The notes under the pieces were generated by a model. It had not been told where the DNA came from. It made no database searches and saw only the letters and a list, made by a program, of their open reading frames with translations. This document shows positions 1-9,800 of a DNA stretch of 10,795 nucleotides, piece after piece (position 1 is the first letter of the stretch; each line of letters begins with the position of its first letter). The stretch covers positions 1 through 10,795 of the forward strand of contig JAEWLN010000130.1 in assembly GCA_023457535.1 (NCBI GenBank), given 5' to 3'. This DNA is from Bacteroidota bacterium (lineage in GTDB: Bacteria > Bacteroidota > Bacteroidia > Flavobacteriales > Flavobacteriaceae). Made by a program: the position numbers and the translations under genes.

Positions 1-3000
1 CTACATGCGTTCCGTCGGGGGCAGGGTATTCGCAGGATCCAAACGGAATTACCAACGTCACGTTCAGCAACGTCGACAATACTACGGCTATTGAGCTTAA
101 TAATTACGGCGATTATTCCTATATTACCGGATACGCCGGGCAGGGTACTACGGTGCCATTTTCCATTACCTACAGAACAGGGTTCAGCTACAATACAAAA
201 ATATGGGTCGACTGGAACAATGACGGCGATTTCGACGATACGACGCCTTTCAACGAACTCGTTTACACGGGCGAGGCAGCAGGTACGGTTCCCGCTATCC
301 TTTCAGGTACGTTTAACGTACCGGGTGGCGCAACATTAGGCGCGCACAGAATGCGTATTGGCGGGATGGATTTTGGCCCTGCCGCATTAACGCCGTGCCG
401 CAGCGGCAGCTGGCAGGCTTATGAGGATTATACCTTATTTGTGACGTCTCCGCCTCCGGCTATCGTGCTGTCATTGACTTCGGCAACAGTTTGCCAGGGT
501 ACTCCTGTAACGGTAAATATTACTTCTCCGATTGGTAATTATACGAGCTACACGTGGACGCCGTCGGCAGGGGTTACCGGTACCGCCGCGTCGGGCTTCA
601 CATTTAACCCAACCACGACCACAACTTATCAACTTGTCGGTTACAATGGCGCCACCTATCACCGCGCCACGGCAACGGTGACGATCACGGTCAAACCAAC
701 GCCGTCAACGGTCAGTATCGCTCCGGCTGCTTTAACGGTTTGTCAGAACGCCACCACATTGGCACCACTGACCGCAATGGGCGGGATCATCAGCGGGCTC
801 GCCGTTTTTTCTGAGGATTTCAACGGTACCGCCGCGGGGTGGACCCAAACCAATAATACGACCAATGCCGGCGGCGACGAAGACCTTGCCGCATGGGGAT
901 TGGCACCGGACGGTTACAACCCGTTTATTGAAATGCACAGTAATGACAATTCGCAGTTTGCATTTACAGAAAGCGATGCGCCCGGACCCGGATCAATCAC
1001 CGATACTGCTTTGCTTTCACCACAAATCAATCTTGCCAATCTTACCAGCGCAACGCTCAACTTCTACGAATTTTACAGGCAGTGGTCGGGCGATCTGAAC
1101 GATGAATACCGGGCCGTTGAGATCATGAATGCCGCGGGAACTGTGGTGCTTGCGACGCCACTTCAAAATCCAGGAAATGTCAATATTGGCGAGGCGACCA
1201 ACTTTGCGCTTGCCACGGTGGATCTGACCCCTTACGTGGGTACGACGATCAGGCTGCGCTTCAGATACCATGCTACCTATGACTGGGGCTGGGCGATCGA
1301 CAACGTGGTAGTGACGGGCAGCGGACCGTCTACCTATACCTGGGCACCGCTGACGGGATTGTACAATGACGCTGCAGGAACCATCGCCTATACCGGGGAT
1401 GCGCGCGCCACGGTTTATCCGAGACCAACGGCAACAACAGCGTATACGGTTACCGCCACCGCTTTTGGTTGTCCGGTATCTTCAACGCCGATGACTGTCA
1501 CTGTAACACCAATCAGCGGCGGAACAATGGCCATTACCAGCCAAACGGTTTGCGGAGGTTCACCGGCTTCAGATATCGTACTGTCGGGCGTACAGGGAAC
1601 AGTCTTGTACTGGCAATACGCCGATGATGCTGCCTTTACAATCAACCTGACCAATATTCCGGCTTCGGGTGGTTTGACTACTTTGCCAGGGGCATCGGTG
1701 GGCGCCGTGACCGGGCCGCGTTATTTCAGGGCAGTCGTGCAAGCCTCAGGTTGCGCCAATGCATTTTCTCCTACCCATACCGTAACGGTAGCGTCGACCA
1801 CGTGGACTGCAGGTCCGGGTTGGAGTGCAGGGCCGCCAACAGCCGGTGTAGCCGCAATTTTTAACGGCAATTATACCAGTACAGGAAACCTTAGTGCGTG
1901 TTCCGTACAGGTAAACAGCGGGACGGTAACAATCAATTCAGGCCATACACTGACGGTGCAAAACGGCGTCAATGTATCGAATTCCGCGCGACTGATTTTC
2001 GAAGATGACGCCAGCCTGGTTCAGGTTAACAATGCGACCAACGCAGGTGACATTACCTACAAGCGCGTAACCACACCAATGCGCCAGTATGATTATACGT
2101 ATTGGTCATCGCCTGTAAACGCGCAAGTCCTTGCCAATTTCTCGCCACTGACCTTGTCCGATAAATATTTCTGGTTCAACACTACGACCTACCAATGGAC
2201 GGCCGTTTCTGCACCGGGCCTTACGCCGATGACGCCGGGTCGCGGGTACATTATCCGCGCGCCGCAGGGATTTACCGCCACACCGCAAACGTGGTTGGGT
2301 GCCTTTGGTTATGACGGGATTACCCACGGTGGCGGCGTGCCGAACAACGGAACCATTACAGTTCCCGTAGGGCACAACAGCGCGACCAATAATCTGGATT
2401 GTATCGGTAATCCTTATCCGAGTGCGATCAGTGCCAACCTGTTCCTGTCCGATTCGCAAAATACTGCCGCATTGGGTACAGGTTCCACGTTGTACTTCTG
2501 GACGCACAATACGCCTATCACAGCCAACCAATACAACGGTTCGGATTACGCAAGCTATAATTTTACGGGCGGTGTTGGAACAGGTAGTGCTGCAACGAGT
2601 CCTGCGCCATGTACCGGATGCAACTTTAATATTCCGGATGGCAACATCGCCGCAGGCCAGGCATTTATGGTGGAAACTGTGGCCGCGGGAAGCGTTTATT
2701 TCAAAAACAGTATGCGTCTGACCGGTGTAAATACGCAGTTTTTCAGGATGAACAACCAGCCGGATCCGATCGAAACGTTGGAGCGCAGCAGAATCTGGCT
2801 CGAAATGACCAACAACAACGGTGCGTACAAGCAAGCGCTGGTGGGTTATATCCAAAATGCCACCGACGGGATCGATGCAGGCTACGACGGTTCGCTTGTA
2901 GAAGTAGGGAATCCGGTAAGTATCTATACATTTGCCGATGGCCGCAAACTTTCCATTCAGGGCAAGGCACCGCAATTTGCCGATTCTGATATCATTCCTT

Positions 3001-3455
3001 TGGGCTACCGGAGCAGTATTGCCGGTTCGTTCCAGATCAATATGCCCATGATAGACGGATTTTTTGTCGATCAGGACATTTATCTTGAAGACACCCTGCT
3101 CAACATCGTGCACGATCTCAAGCAGGGGCCTTATCTGTTTACAACCACTACAGGCTCGTTTGACACAAGATTCCAGCTTAAATTCGTCAACAATGCATTG
3201 TCTGTGGATCATCCATCAATTGCGCAGAACGATGTAGTGGTATACGAAAACGAGAACAGCATTTTCGTAGAGACTGCGCGCACCAAAATGAGTAGCGTTA
3301 AGATCTTCGATTTGCGCGGCCGTCTGATCGCGCAAAAAGGGGGCTTGAATCATCATAAAGTGGAATTCCGCGATCTTCACGCCGCCAATGAAGTGCTATT
3401 GGTACAAATTATTACAGACGGGAATGTCGTGGTAACCAAAAAAGTGCTGTTTTAA
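1..3455 (+). CDS. Large multidomain T9SS-exported surface protein, type C sorting signal (5' partial)
   Basis: The frame is open from the left edge (first full codon at 3) to TAA at 3453-3455, 1150 codons. The ATG at 153 is internal: codons 3-152 encode the first half of a GEVED domain (T-C-x-P start), so the true start lies outside the window. Visible order: GEVED domain (3-455, with VDWNNDGDF and a degenerate EDYT end); Ig/PKD-like module (462-700); Ig-like module split by a choice-of-anchor-J-type jelly roll (about 723-1508); Ig-like module with RYFRAVV (1510-1796); a beta-rich, possibly helical segment with SGHTLTVQN (1797-2060); a conserved segment starting DYTYWSSPV; a pre-sorting block (2763-3200); and a sorting signal (3228-3452). 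Family knowledge: such proteins cross the inner membrane by Sec and the outer membrane by T9SS, and often serve in adhesion or gliding. No catalytic motif was seen, so the adhesin role is inferred. A terminator follows directly. Confidence 0.93.
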   Translation, partial: TCVPSGAGYSQDPNGITNVTFSNVDNTTAIELNNYGDYSYITGYAGQGTTVPFSITYRTGFSYNTKIWVDWNNDGDFDDTTPFNELVYTGEAAGTVPAILSGTFNVPGGATLGAHRMRIGGMDFGPAALTPCRSGSWQAYEDYTLFVTSPPPAIVLSLTSATVCQGTPVTVNITSPIGNYTSYTWTPSAGVTGTAASGFTFNPTTTTTYQLVGYNGATYHRATATVTITVKPTPSTVSIAPAALTVCQNATTLAPLTAMGGIISGLAVFSEDFNGTAAGWTQTNNTTNAGGDEDLAAWGLAPDGYNPFIEMHSNDNSQFAFTESDAPGPGSITDTALLSPQINLANLTSATLNFYEFYRQWSGDLNDEYRAVEIMNAAGTVVLATPLQNPGNVNIGEATNFALATVDLTPYVGTTIRLRFRYHATYDWGWAIDNVVVTGSGPSTYTWAPLTGLYNDAAGTIAYTGDARATVYPRPTATTAYTVTATAFGCPVSSTPMTVTVTPISGGTMAITSQTVCGGSPASDIVLSGVQGTVLYWQYADDAAFTINLTNIPASGGLTTLPGASVGAVTGPRYFRAVVQASGCANAFSPTHTVTVASTTWTAGPGWSAGPPTAGVAAIFNGNYTSTGNLSACSVQVNSGTVTINSGHTLTVQNGVNVSNSARLIFEDDASLVQVNNATNAGDITYKRVTTPMRQYDYTYWSSPVNAQVLANFSPLTLSDKYFWFNTTTYQWTAVSAPGLTPMTPGRGYIIRAPQGFTATPQTWLGAFGYDGITHGGGVPNNGTITVPVGHNSATNNLDCIGNPYPSAISANLFLSDSQNTAALGTGSTLYFWTHNTPITANQYNGSDYASYNFTGGVGTGSAATSPAPCTGCNFNIPDGNIAAGQAFMVETVAAGSVYFKNSMRLTGVNTQFFRMNNQPDPIETLERSRIWLEMTNNNGAYKQALVGYIQNATDGIDAGYDGSLVEVGNPVSIYTFADGRKLSIQGKAPQFADSDIIPLGYRSSIAGSFQINMPMIDGFFVDQDIYLEDTLLNIVHDLKQGPYLFTTTTGSFDTRFQLKFVNNALSVDHPSIAQNDVVVYENENSIFVETARTKMSSVKIFDLRGRLIAQKGGLNHHKVEFRDLHAANEVLLVQIITDGNVVVTKKVLF
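3..455 (+). other. GEVED domain (first gene)
   Basis: This stretch has the GEVED layout: a C-x-P opening, an N-Y-G-D-Y segment, the hallmark I/V-W-V-D-W-N-N-D-G-D-F-D-D, an F-N-V-P-G-G-A-T-L-G strand followed by R-M-R-I, a P-C-R loop and an E-D-Y-T end. The usual G-E-V/M-E-D-Y ending is degenerate here (Q-A-Y-E-D-Y). GEVED domains are small beta-sandwich modules common in Bacteroidetes exoproteins; their acidic D-x-N-x-D-G-D loop suggests calcium binding, which is inferred. The intact relative in the second gene is at 8089-8535. Confidence 0.85.
723..1508 (+). other. Ig-like module interrupted by a choice-of-anchor-J jelly roll
   Basis: The first Ig strand (L-T-V-C-Q-N..., about 723-785) is followed by a jelly-roll domain at about 804-1316. 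That domain opens with S-E-D-F-N-G-T-A-A-G-W, contains a L-L-S-P-Q-I-N-L strand, and ends with L-R-F-R-Y ... W-A-I-D-N-V-V-V, the pattern of choice-of-anchor-J / cleaved-adhesin domains. Immediately afterwards Y-T-W-A-P-L-T-G-L-Y-N-D-A-A and T-V-Y-P-R-P-T (1326-1508) look like the missing second half of the Ig-like unit. The insertion reading is an inference from motif order. Carbohydrate or protein binding is possible but not shown. Confidence 0.65.
1797..2760 (+). other. Beta-rich segment plus conserved DYTYWSSPV region
   Basis: Positions 1797-2060 hold short repeating beta strands with V-T-I-N-S-G-H-T-L-T-V-Q-N and L-I-F-E-D-D-A-S-L-V-Q, a pattern typical of the segment before the C-terminal part of many flavobacterial T9SS proteins. 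It is followed by K-R-V-T-T-P-M and D-Y-T-Y-W-S-S-P-V (ending 2117), G-R-G-Y-I-I-R-A-P (about 2238-2264), and a long conserved region with I-G-N-P-Y-P-S-A-I. I know this block only as a recurrent, uncharacterised region upstream of type C sorting signals; its function is unknown. Confidence 0.6.
2763..3452 (+). other. Pre-sorting block and T9SS type C C-terminal sorting signal
   Basis: Positions 2763-3200 carry R-I-W-L-E-M-T-N-N-N-G-A-Y-K-Q, V-G-Y-I, P-L-G-Y-R-S and V-D-Q-D-I-Y-L-E-D-T, a block that normally precedes type C signals. The last 75 residues (3228-3452) form the sorting domain itself: N-D-V-V-V-Y, V-K-I-F-D-L-R-G-R-L-I, then L-L-V-Q-I and the terminal V-T-K-K-V-L-F. In the family, such domains direct passage through the T9SS translocon. 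For type C, the fate of the domain after export (cleavage, anchoring or release) is not evident from sequence. Confidence 0.88.
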
Positions 3456-3472
3456 AATCCATATTTATAATC

Positions 3473-3499
3473 AAAAGCCTCCAATCGGGGGCTTTTTTT
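3473..3499 (+). terminator. Rho-independent terminator after the first gene
   Basis: The arms AAAAGCCTCC (3473-3482) and GGGGGCTTTT (3487-3496) pair over 10 bp with one T-G wobble. They close a 4-base AATC loop and run into a tract of seven T (3493-3499). The element sits 18 bp after the stop codon of the first gene. It implies that the two giant genes are separate transcription units unless there is read-through. Confidence 0.85.
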
Positions 3500-3528
3500 G
3501 GCGTTAACATTTTGATTCTTACAGAACT

Positions 3529-3564
3529 GCATTTGGTCGGATTTTTTTAGCAGTTGGTCGGATT
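3529..3564 (+). repeat. 15-bp direct repeat with 21-bp period (candidate LytTR-type operator)
   Basis: Two copies of GCA[T/G]TTGGTCGGATT lie at 3529-3543 and 3550-3564. They match at 14 of 15 positions, start 21 bp apart (two helical turns) and are separated by a 6-base T-rich spacer. Direct repeats with this period are typical of sites bound by LytTR-domain response regulators. The half-site GCAGTTGGT of copy 2 fits 8 of 9 positions of the general LytTR consensus as I recall it; copy 1 fits 7 of 9. The regulator is not in the window and the assignment is inferred. Confidence 0.5.
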
Positions 3565-3582
3565 AACTATCCAATATGTTTA
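3554..3582 (+). promoter_or_regulatory. Candidate flavobacterial sigma-A promoter for the second gene
   Basis: TTG (3554-3556), an 18-bp spacer and TATGTTTA (3575-3582) resemble the flavobacterial consensus TTG - N17-23 - TAnnTTTG, with one mismatch in the -7 box. This would start transcription near 3589 and give a leader of about 53 nt before the ATG at 3643. The -33 box lies inside the second copy of the 21-bp-spaced direct repeat, as expected for an activator that touches polymerase there. A weaker alternative -7 box is TATCTTAC at 3602-3609. Confidence 0.4.
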
Positions 3583-3642
3583 ACGATACATTAACTTTTT
3601 TTATCTTACAGGTGAATTTATTTAACCCAATTTTTATATTTT

Positions 3643-3804
3643 ATGATTACAAACTACAATTCGCTGGTGCGCGATGACGATTCGCGCGTTGGCAAAGTAC
3701 GGCAGCGCTCGTCGGAATCTCCGCCCGAACGCTCGACAAAAGCGCGAACCTGGCATTTGCTGAGTTTGCTTTTGATGTTTATGCTCGGGCCTGTGGCATG
3801 GGCA
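3643..3804 (+). other. Signal peptide with extended basic n-region
   Basis: Residues 1-36 are hydrophilic, first acidic (D11-D13) and then rich in Arg, Lys, Ser and Pro. The hydrophobic core (L39-L48, L-L-S-L-L-L-M-F-M-L) is followed by G-P-V-A-W-A. Cleavage is predicted after A54 (A52-W53-A54, an A-x-A motif), leaving mature Ile55. The n-region is several times longer than the usual 5-10 residues. No start codon between residue 1 and the core gives a normal-length signal, since the next ATG falls inside the core at residue 45. Extended signals of this kind occur in very large exported proteins; a role in slowing Sec targeting is inferred. Confidence 0.75.
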
Positions 3805-6800
3805 ATCAATCCGCCGGGTGAAGGCGCTACCGCGTTTACAACTTGCGGTAATGCGACGGTAATTTCGCCGGCTTCGCTGCCCATTGTAAACCAAAACACG
3901 GTTTGTGGTACGAGCAATGATATTTCGGCTTCAAACGTTATTGTGGCATGCGGTAGCAATGATTACAAAGGTGGGTTGGAAGCGCTTTACGTGCTCACTC
4001 CAACCATTTCAGGATCCTATAATATTGCCTATTCGGGGCAGACCTGGACTGGTATTTTCGTGTTTCAGGGTTGCCCGACGGTAGCCGGAACCACCTGTGT
4101 CAACAGCGCGACCAGCACAGGATCCAGTAAAAATCTTGATGTGACCCTTACTGCCGGTGTGCAGTATTACATTATGTTCGATACCTGGCCTTCGCCGGCT
4201 AGCCCGTGTTCGGGAACCTTTTCAATCACTCCTCCTCCCGTTCCATGTGAGGGTACGCCAATTGCCGGGACGGTTACGCCTACCTCTCAGATGCGATGCA
4301 ATGGCGCGGCTGCGGACGGGATTACCGTCAGCGGATTCGGCAATACTACAGGTTTAACCTATCTGTGGCAGCAGTCCACGGACGGCGGTTCCAACTGGGA
4401 TGCTGCTGTAGGGGGGGCGGGCGCCACCACGGCAACCTATACGCCGCCTAATTATGCCGGTACCGCTATTTTGTATCGCGCGGTTGTGACTTGTGCTGCC
4501 TCTGGTGTTTCCACTCCTTCGGCTTCGTCGGCCGTTGTTTCTCAAACTGCACCTACGACGGCAGCTTCTGCGGTAACTTTTTCACCAACACTGGCCAACT
4601 CTGCAACAATCAGCTGGACCTCAGGAAACGGCGGTAGAAGATATGTAGTGGTCAATACTGCGAACAGTTTTACGAATCCTGTCGGGACCGCAGACGTAGT
4701 CGTAGCGGGAACTGCTTACACATCAGGCGAGCGAATCGTTTATGATGGGACAGGAACCTCGGTTACAGTAACCGGGCTTGTGCCAGGAACTACTTATTAC
4801 GCACGTGTCTTCGAATACAACCGATGCACGGGCACGCCAAATGTAAATTATTACAATGTCAATACAGCGACGAACAATCCAAGTTCATTGGCCTATGTCA
4901 ACAATGACGATTGTGCCAATGCAATAACATTGAATTCATGTTCAGGTGCCCCACAGACGCTTACTGCAACCACAGTAGGTTCGACAGCGGATCCTTATAT
5001 CGATTGCGGGGCTACAGGCGATCTCGCGAGTCAGCGGGGCATCTGGTACCGATACATCGGTGATAATTCAAACGTTACGATAAATACTTGTAATGCAACG
5101 GGTTACGATACGCGATTAACTGTCTATTCAGGTAGTTGCGGGTCTTTTACATGCGTTGCCGGCAATGATGATATGTCTCCGGCCTGTCCGGCTGCGAGCT
5201 TCCGTTCAGAAGTGAATTTTAACGCCATGGCAGGAACTACGTACTATGTCTATGTTCACGGGTACCAATCCGGTACCACGCTGAGTGCCACCGGAACTTT
5301 TGTACTCAACTGGACGTGCGCACCACTGTGTACGCCTATAGCCGGTAACGATGAATGTTCTGCTGCAACGGCTTTAACCATTGGTACGGGTTTGGCTTCA
5401 AACAACACTTGCTCCTCCGGTACGGTGGGCGTTGCCTACCCTAGTTGCGGACCAAACCAGTTCGCTACTTATTACGATACCTGGTACAGCTTCAATTCAG
5501 GTGCCCATGCAACGCTGGAAGTCAGTGCGACTGCGGTGGCGCCTGCAATTATAGGTTATTCGGTGTATTCAGGTGTTTGCGGAACGCTTACCGAGATTGC
5601 GTGTCAGGCAACAGGCACGGCTTCAAGCGTCAGTTTAGCGGCCAATACCGTTTACTATGTACGCGTTTGGTCTGCCAACGCGCTCGAACGCGGTTCATTT
5701 ACAGTAAGGGTAAAAGTGCCTTGTTTGCCGCCAACGGCTGTAACGGCGTCGAACATAACGCCATCAACCGCAGATCTTACCTGGACTCCGCCGGTAACCG
5801 CGCCAGGTTCAGGCTACGAGTACGCGCTGAACACATCGGCGACGCCACCTGCGGCAGGAACGCCTACCTCGGCAACATCGTATGCTGCCAGCGATCTGGT
5901 ATCAGGCACATTGTATTATTTCCATGTCCGGTCAGTTTGCGGCGCGGGCGATGTGAGCCCTTGGGTTACGCGTCCGTTCAGATACCTGATCGGCGACAAT
6001 TGCGCGCTGGCTATTGACCTTACCGGACAAACCAGCCCAATCAGCGGAACGACTGCAGGCGCATCGGATGACTACGACCCCACTTGTAATACAAGTTCAG
6101 TTGTTGTCGGCCCGGATATGTTTTACAAACTTACCGTTCCTGCAGGTTTTACACTGGTCATTGGATTAACGGCATCAAGTTACGATTCCGTTCATAGTGT
6201 TTATTATGGCAATTGTTCTACCAACACCAGCATCGTTTGTACCGACAGCGAGATCGTAAACCATACATGGGTAAACGAAACCGGCAGTACACAAACCGTT
6301 TACTGGGTCCAGGATGCATGGTCTTCCGGCACAGGCACATATACGCTGGCCTGGACACTGACCCCTCCTCCAATTGTCTTGACAAGCTTTGCGCCAACTT
6401 CTGCATGTTCGTCAGACGTTGAAAACGTAAATATCATTCTTACAGGAAGCAATTTTTTGAACGCTACCGATGTAAAACTCAACGGTGTTTCAATGCCGTT
6501 TACCGTAAACAGCGATACGCAGATTACCGTAGACCTTGATTCGTCGGCCACGACAGGTACGATCCAAGTGGTCAATGCGGTCACTTCGGTAACCACTACT
6601 GCTTCGTTCACAGTAAACGCAAACCCTACAGTTGAGCCGATAGCGGCTCCGGGCGGCGCTACAAACATTTGTTTGCCTGACACCATGACGCTTACCAACG
6701 TAACGCCTACAGGTATTTGGAGTTCATCCAATGTGGACGTGGCAACGGTCAACTTATCGGGGGTTGTTACTTCAGTAAGTGAAGGAAGCGCCGATATTTT

Positions 6801-9800
6801 GTATACAGTTACCGATGCGTTAACCGGATGTGCTACTGTTCAGACTTATCCATTGACCATCAGCACTGAGGTTCAGGTAACCTCGAGCACGCCAACCCAG
6901 GCGATCAGAGAAGGCGAAGATACTTCGTTTTCAGTAACAGCTACAGGAACAGGCGTACCAGCCCTTACCTATATGTGGGAAGTGTGTACAGACGGCAGCG
7001 GTACGAACTTCGAACCGGTCGTTGATGGAACGCATTATGCAGGTTCCAACACCGCTACGTTGCAAATCATCGATGCACCGCTGGACTTCCATCTTTATTT
7101 TTACCAATGTACCGTTACGGGAGTATGTAATTTCGTCATTTCAGACCTGGCCGTACTGCTCGTAGGTGAAACAGGATTTAACACCCAACCTCAAAGCGTG
7201 ACCGTTTGTGAATCAGGAACCAACGACGTTCAATTCACAGTCGAAGCTTCTGAGGACGTTACTTTGTACCAATGGTATGAAGATCAGGGTGGCGATGATT
7301 GGCAGCCAATTTCAAACGGCGGCATGTACAGTGGCGCTGATTCGGCGACGCTGACGTTGACTGGCGTGACTACCGCAAACAGTACTTGGCGTTATAAGGT
7401 TTTGATCACCGGAATTGCTTCGGTAGAATCGAATCCTGCCACTTTGACCGTTGCGCAATCGGTTTCAGTTACAGGCAACCCGTCTGATGCATCGGTATGT
7501 TATAGCGGCGGATCTGCGACATTTGGCGTAACGGCTACTGGTGGCGTAAGCGGATATTCATGGCAACACTCCTCAAATGGTGGCGCTTCGTGGACTACCG
7601 TAGCTAACGGTATACCGGCCGGAGTGACTTATTCCGGTGCTGCTACTGCAAACCTTACCGTAAATGCCACCGGTGCAATTCCGGCCGCTGGTAACTATTT
7701 GTACCGCGCAGTAGTAAGTGGTATAGCACCATGTGCACCTACAGAATCTGCAAGTGCCCAACTGTTGATCAATAACCCGACTGTGACTTCACAGCCAGCT
7801 GCAACAACGGTTTTTGCAGGCAATACGGCAACATTTACTGTGGCGGCCAATACAATGCAAACTGCGTCTTACCAATGGCAATATGCTACTGCAGTCGGAG
7901 GGCCGTATACTGACGTGGTAAACGATACACCTGCAGGGGTAACGTACAGTAACGCCAATACAGCTACACTTAGTGTTGTTACAACAAGCGCGGCGGTTGC
8001 CAGCACGGCACGCTATTACCGCGCGGTGGTATCTTCCGGTGCAGGATGTAATGTAAACTCGAACGGAGCACAGCTGACCATTAACAATTACTGTATTCCG
8101 CCAGCCATAACCGGTACTGCATCTTACTTCAATTCATTTACCACTACAGGTGGTCTTACCAACATCAACAATTCAACCGGGTTCTCTACGGGCGGCTATG
8201 GCAACTATGTCAACTTGAGCGCATCCCAATTTCAAGGGGAATCGATCAGCTACAACACTGGTTTGACCGGTACTACCGTGGGGGTTGCTATCTTTGTCGA
8301 TTGGAATTCTGATGGCGATTTTACTGACACCGGTGAAGCTGTTGCCTATACGACGACCTATACTTCCACATTTGCGGGCAGTTTCACTGTTCCGGCAGGT
8401 GCCACTCCGGGTCCCAAAAGGATGCGTATCTACATGGACTGGAGCAGAAGTGACCTCAGAAATTTCCCTTGTGGCCCATTTGCGGGATCAAGAGGCGAGA
8501 TGGAGGATTATACTTTCAACGTCCTGCTGAAGCCGGCGTGTACTGGCGCACCAGCAGCCGGAACTATTTCCACGGCCACATCGAACCTTTGCGTTTCCGG
8601 TACAGCCACGCTGACGGCATCAGGTTACCAAACTGGTGTTACCGGTATCACGTTCCAATGGTATAATTCACAAGGTCCTATTGCTTCCGCCACAGGAACA
8701 TCGTACACCACGCCGGTGCTCACTGCGCCTGAAACGTATTTTATGCGTGTAATTTGCAGCGGAGGCGCTTTCTCCGACACCAACTCAATCACTATTGGTG
8801 TGAGCAACCCTTCTGTAGCGGAAACTACAGCCGGATCGCGTTGCGGGGTTGGAACGGTATCGTTAGGGGCCAATGTTTCGGCAGGCGCAACACCGGTCTG
8901 GTATACTGCTGCTTCAGGCGGTACCAGAGTAGGTTCGGGTTCTTCGTTTACAACGCCGTCGATTTCTTCGACCACTAATTTCTACGTAGCGGCAGAAGTA
9001 CCGTCTGTGGGCATTGCCACCGTGGGAACGGCTACTACGCTAACCGGCGCTACGGAGCAGCCTACTGCGTTCTGTAACCGTTGGTCGTCATACCAGGGGC
9101 AATATTTGTTTACGGCTGCCGAGCTTAATGCTGCAGGGTTGAGAGCTGGAAACATCACAGCCATCTCGTTCAATATCTCTACCATGGGTGACGCCGCGAC
9201 CAATGCCAATTACAAAGTGGCAATCGGTACGACGACGGCTACAGCAATGACCACCACGTTTGCGACCGGTTTGACTACTGTGTACGGTCCGGCAACGTAT
9301 ACGCATGCCATTGGCATCAACATGGTTAACTTAACGACGCCTTATAACTGGGATGGGGTTTCCAACCTGATTATCGAGGTGACGCATAGCGGCGCAAACG
9401 CGACGAACAACTCGCAGACGTACTTTACAGCAACTACCGACAATACCGTGGCATATGCCACATCGGGTACTACGACCGGAACGCTGTCAAACAAGCGCTT
9501 GAACATCGGTTTCTCCGGGCAAACGGCTTGTTCGTCTGCTCGTACGGCAGTTGCTGCCACGGTGGTAACACCTCCTGTACTGACGCTGAGCGCGGCCTCT
9601 GCGACTATATGCGCGGGCACGCCGGCTACAGTTCAGGTTACGGCCGGGCTTTCCAGCTACGACACATTTATATGGACGCCAAATACAGGAGTCACCGGAT
9701 CTGCTGCGACGGGTTACATCTTCAACCCAGCCCAGAACACTTCCTATACGCTGACTGCATCGCAGTCCGGAGGCGATTTGTGTGCTACGTCGGTTCCATT

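Noticed and set aside
153..155. ATG at 153 as the true start of the first gene
   Set aside because: The frame is open upstream to the window edge, and the upstream codons encode the missing first half of the GEVED domain. No signal peptide follows this ATG.
2106..3212. A 368-codon open frame on the - strand opposite the end of the first gene
   Set aside because: It lies fully antisense to a confidently assigned coding region, its product is rich in Arg, Cys and His with no domain pattern, and it has no promoter or ribosome-site support. It is a by-product of the balanced base composition of the true gene.
3610..3615. AGGTGA as a Shine-Dalgarno for the second gene
   Set aside because: It lies 27 nt before the ATG, too far to act, and Bacteroidetes genes usually lack a strong Shine-Dalgarno.
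3504..3626. Five TTAAC pentamers in the intergenic region (3504, 3563, 3580, 3591, 3622)
   Set aside because: The spacing is irregular and the region is A/T-rich, so chance occurrence is likely. No symmetrical operator could be built from them.
3635..3642. TATATTTT as a -7 promoter box
   Set aside because: It touches the ATG, so a transcript from it would start inside the coding region. It is better explained as an A/T-rich translation-initiation leader.
5445..6017. A 190-codon + strand open frame overlapping the second gene in another frame
   Set aside because: The Cys/Arg-rich composition has no recognisable motif, and the main frame at this place encodes clear PPC-like and FN3-like modules.
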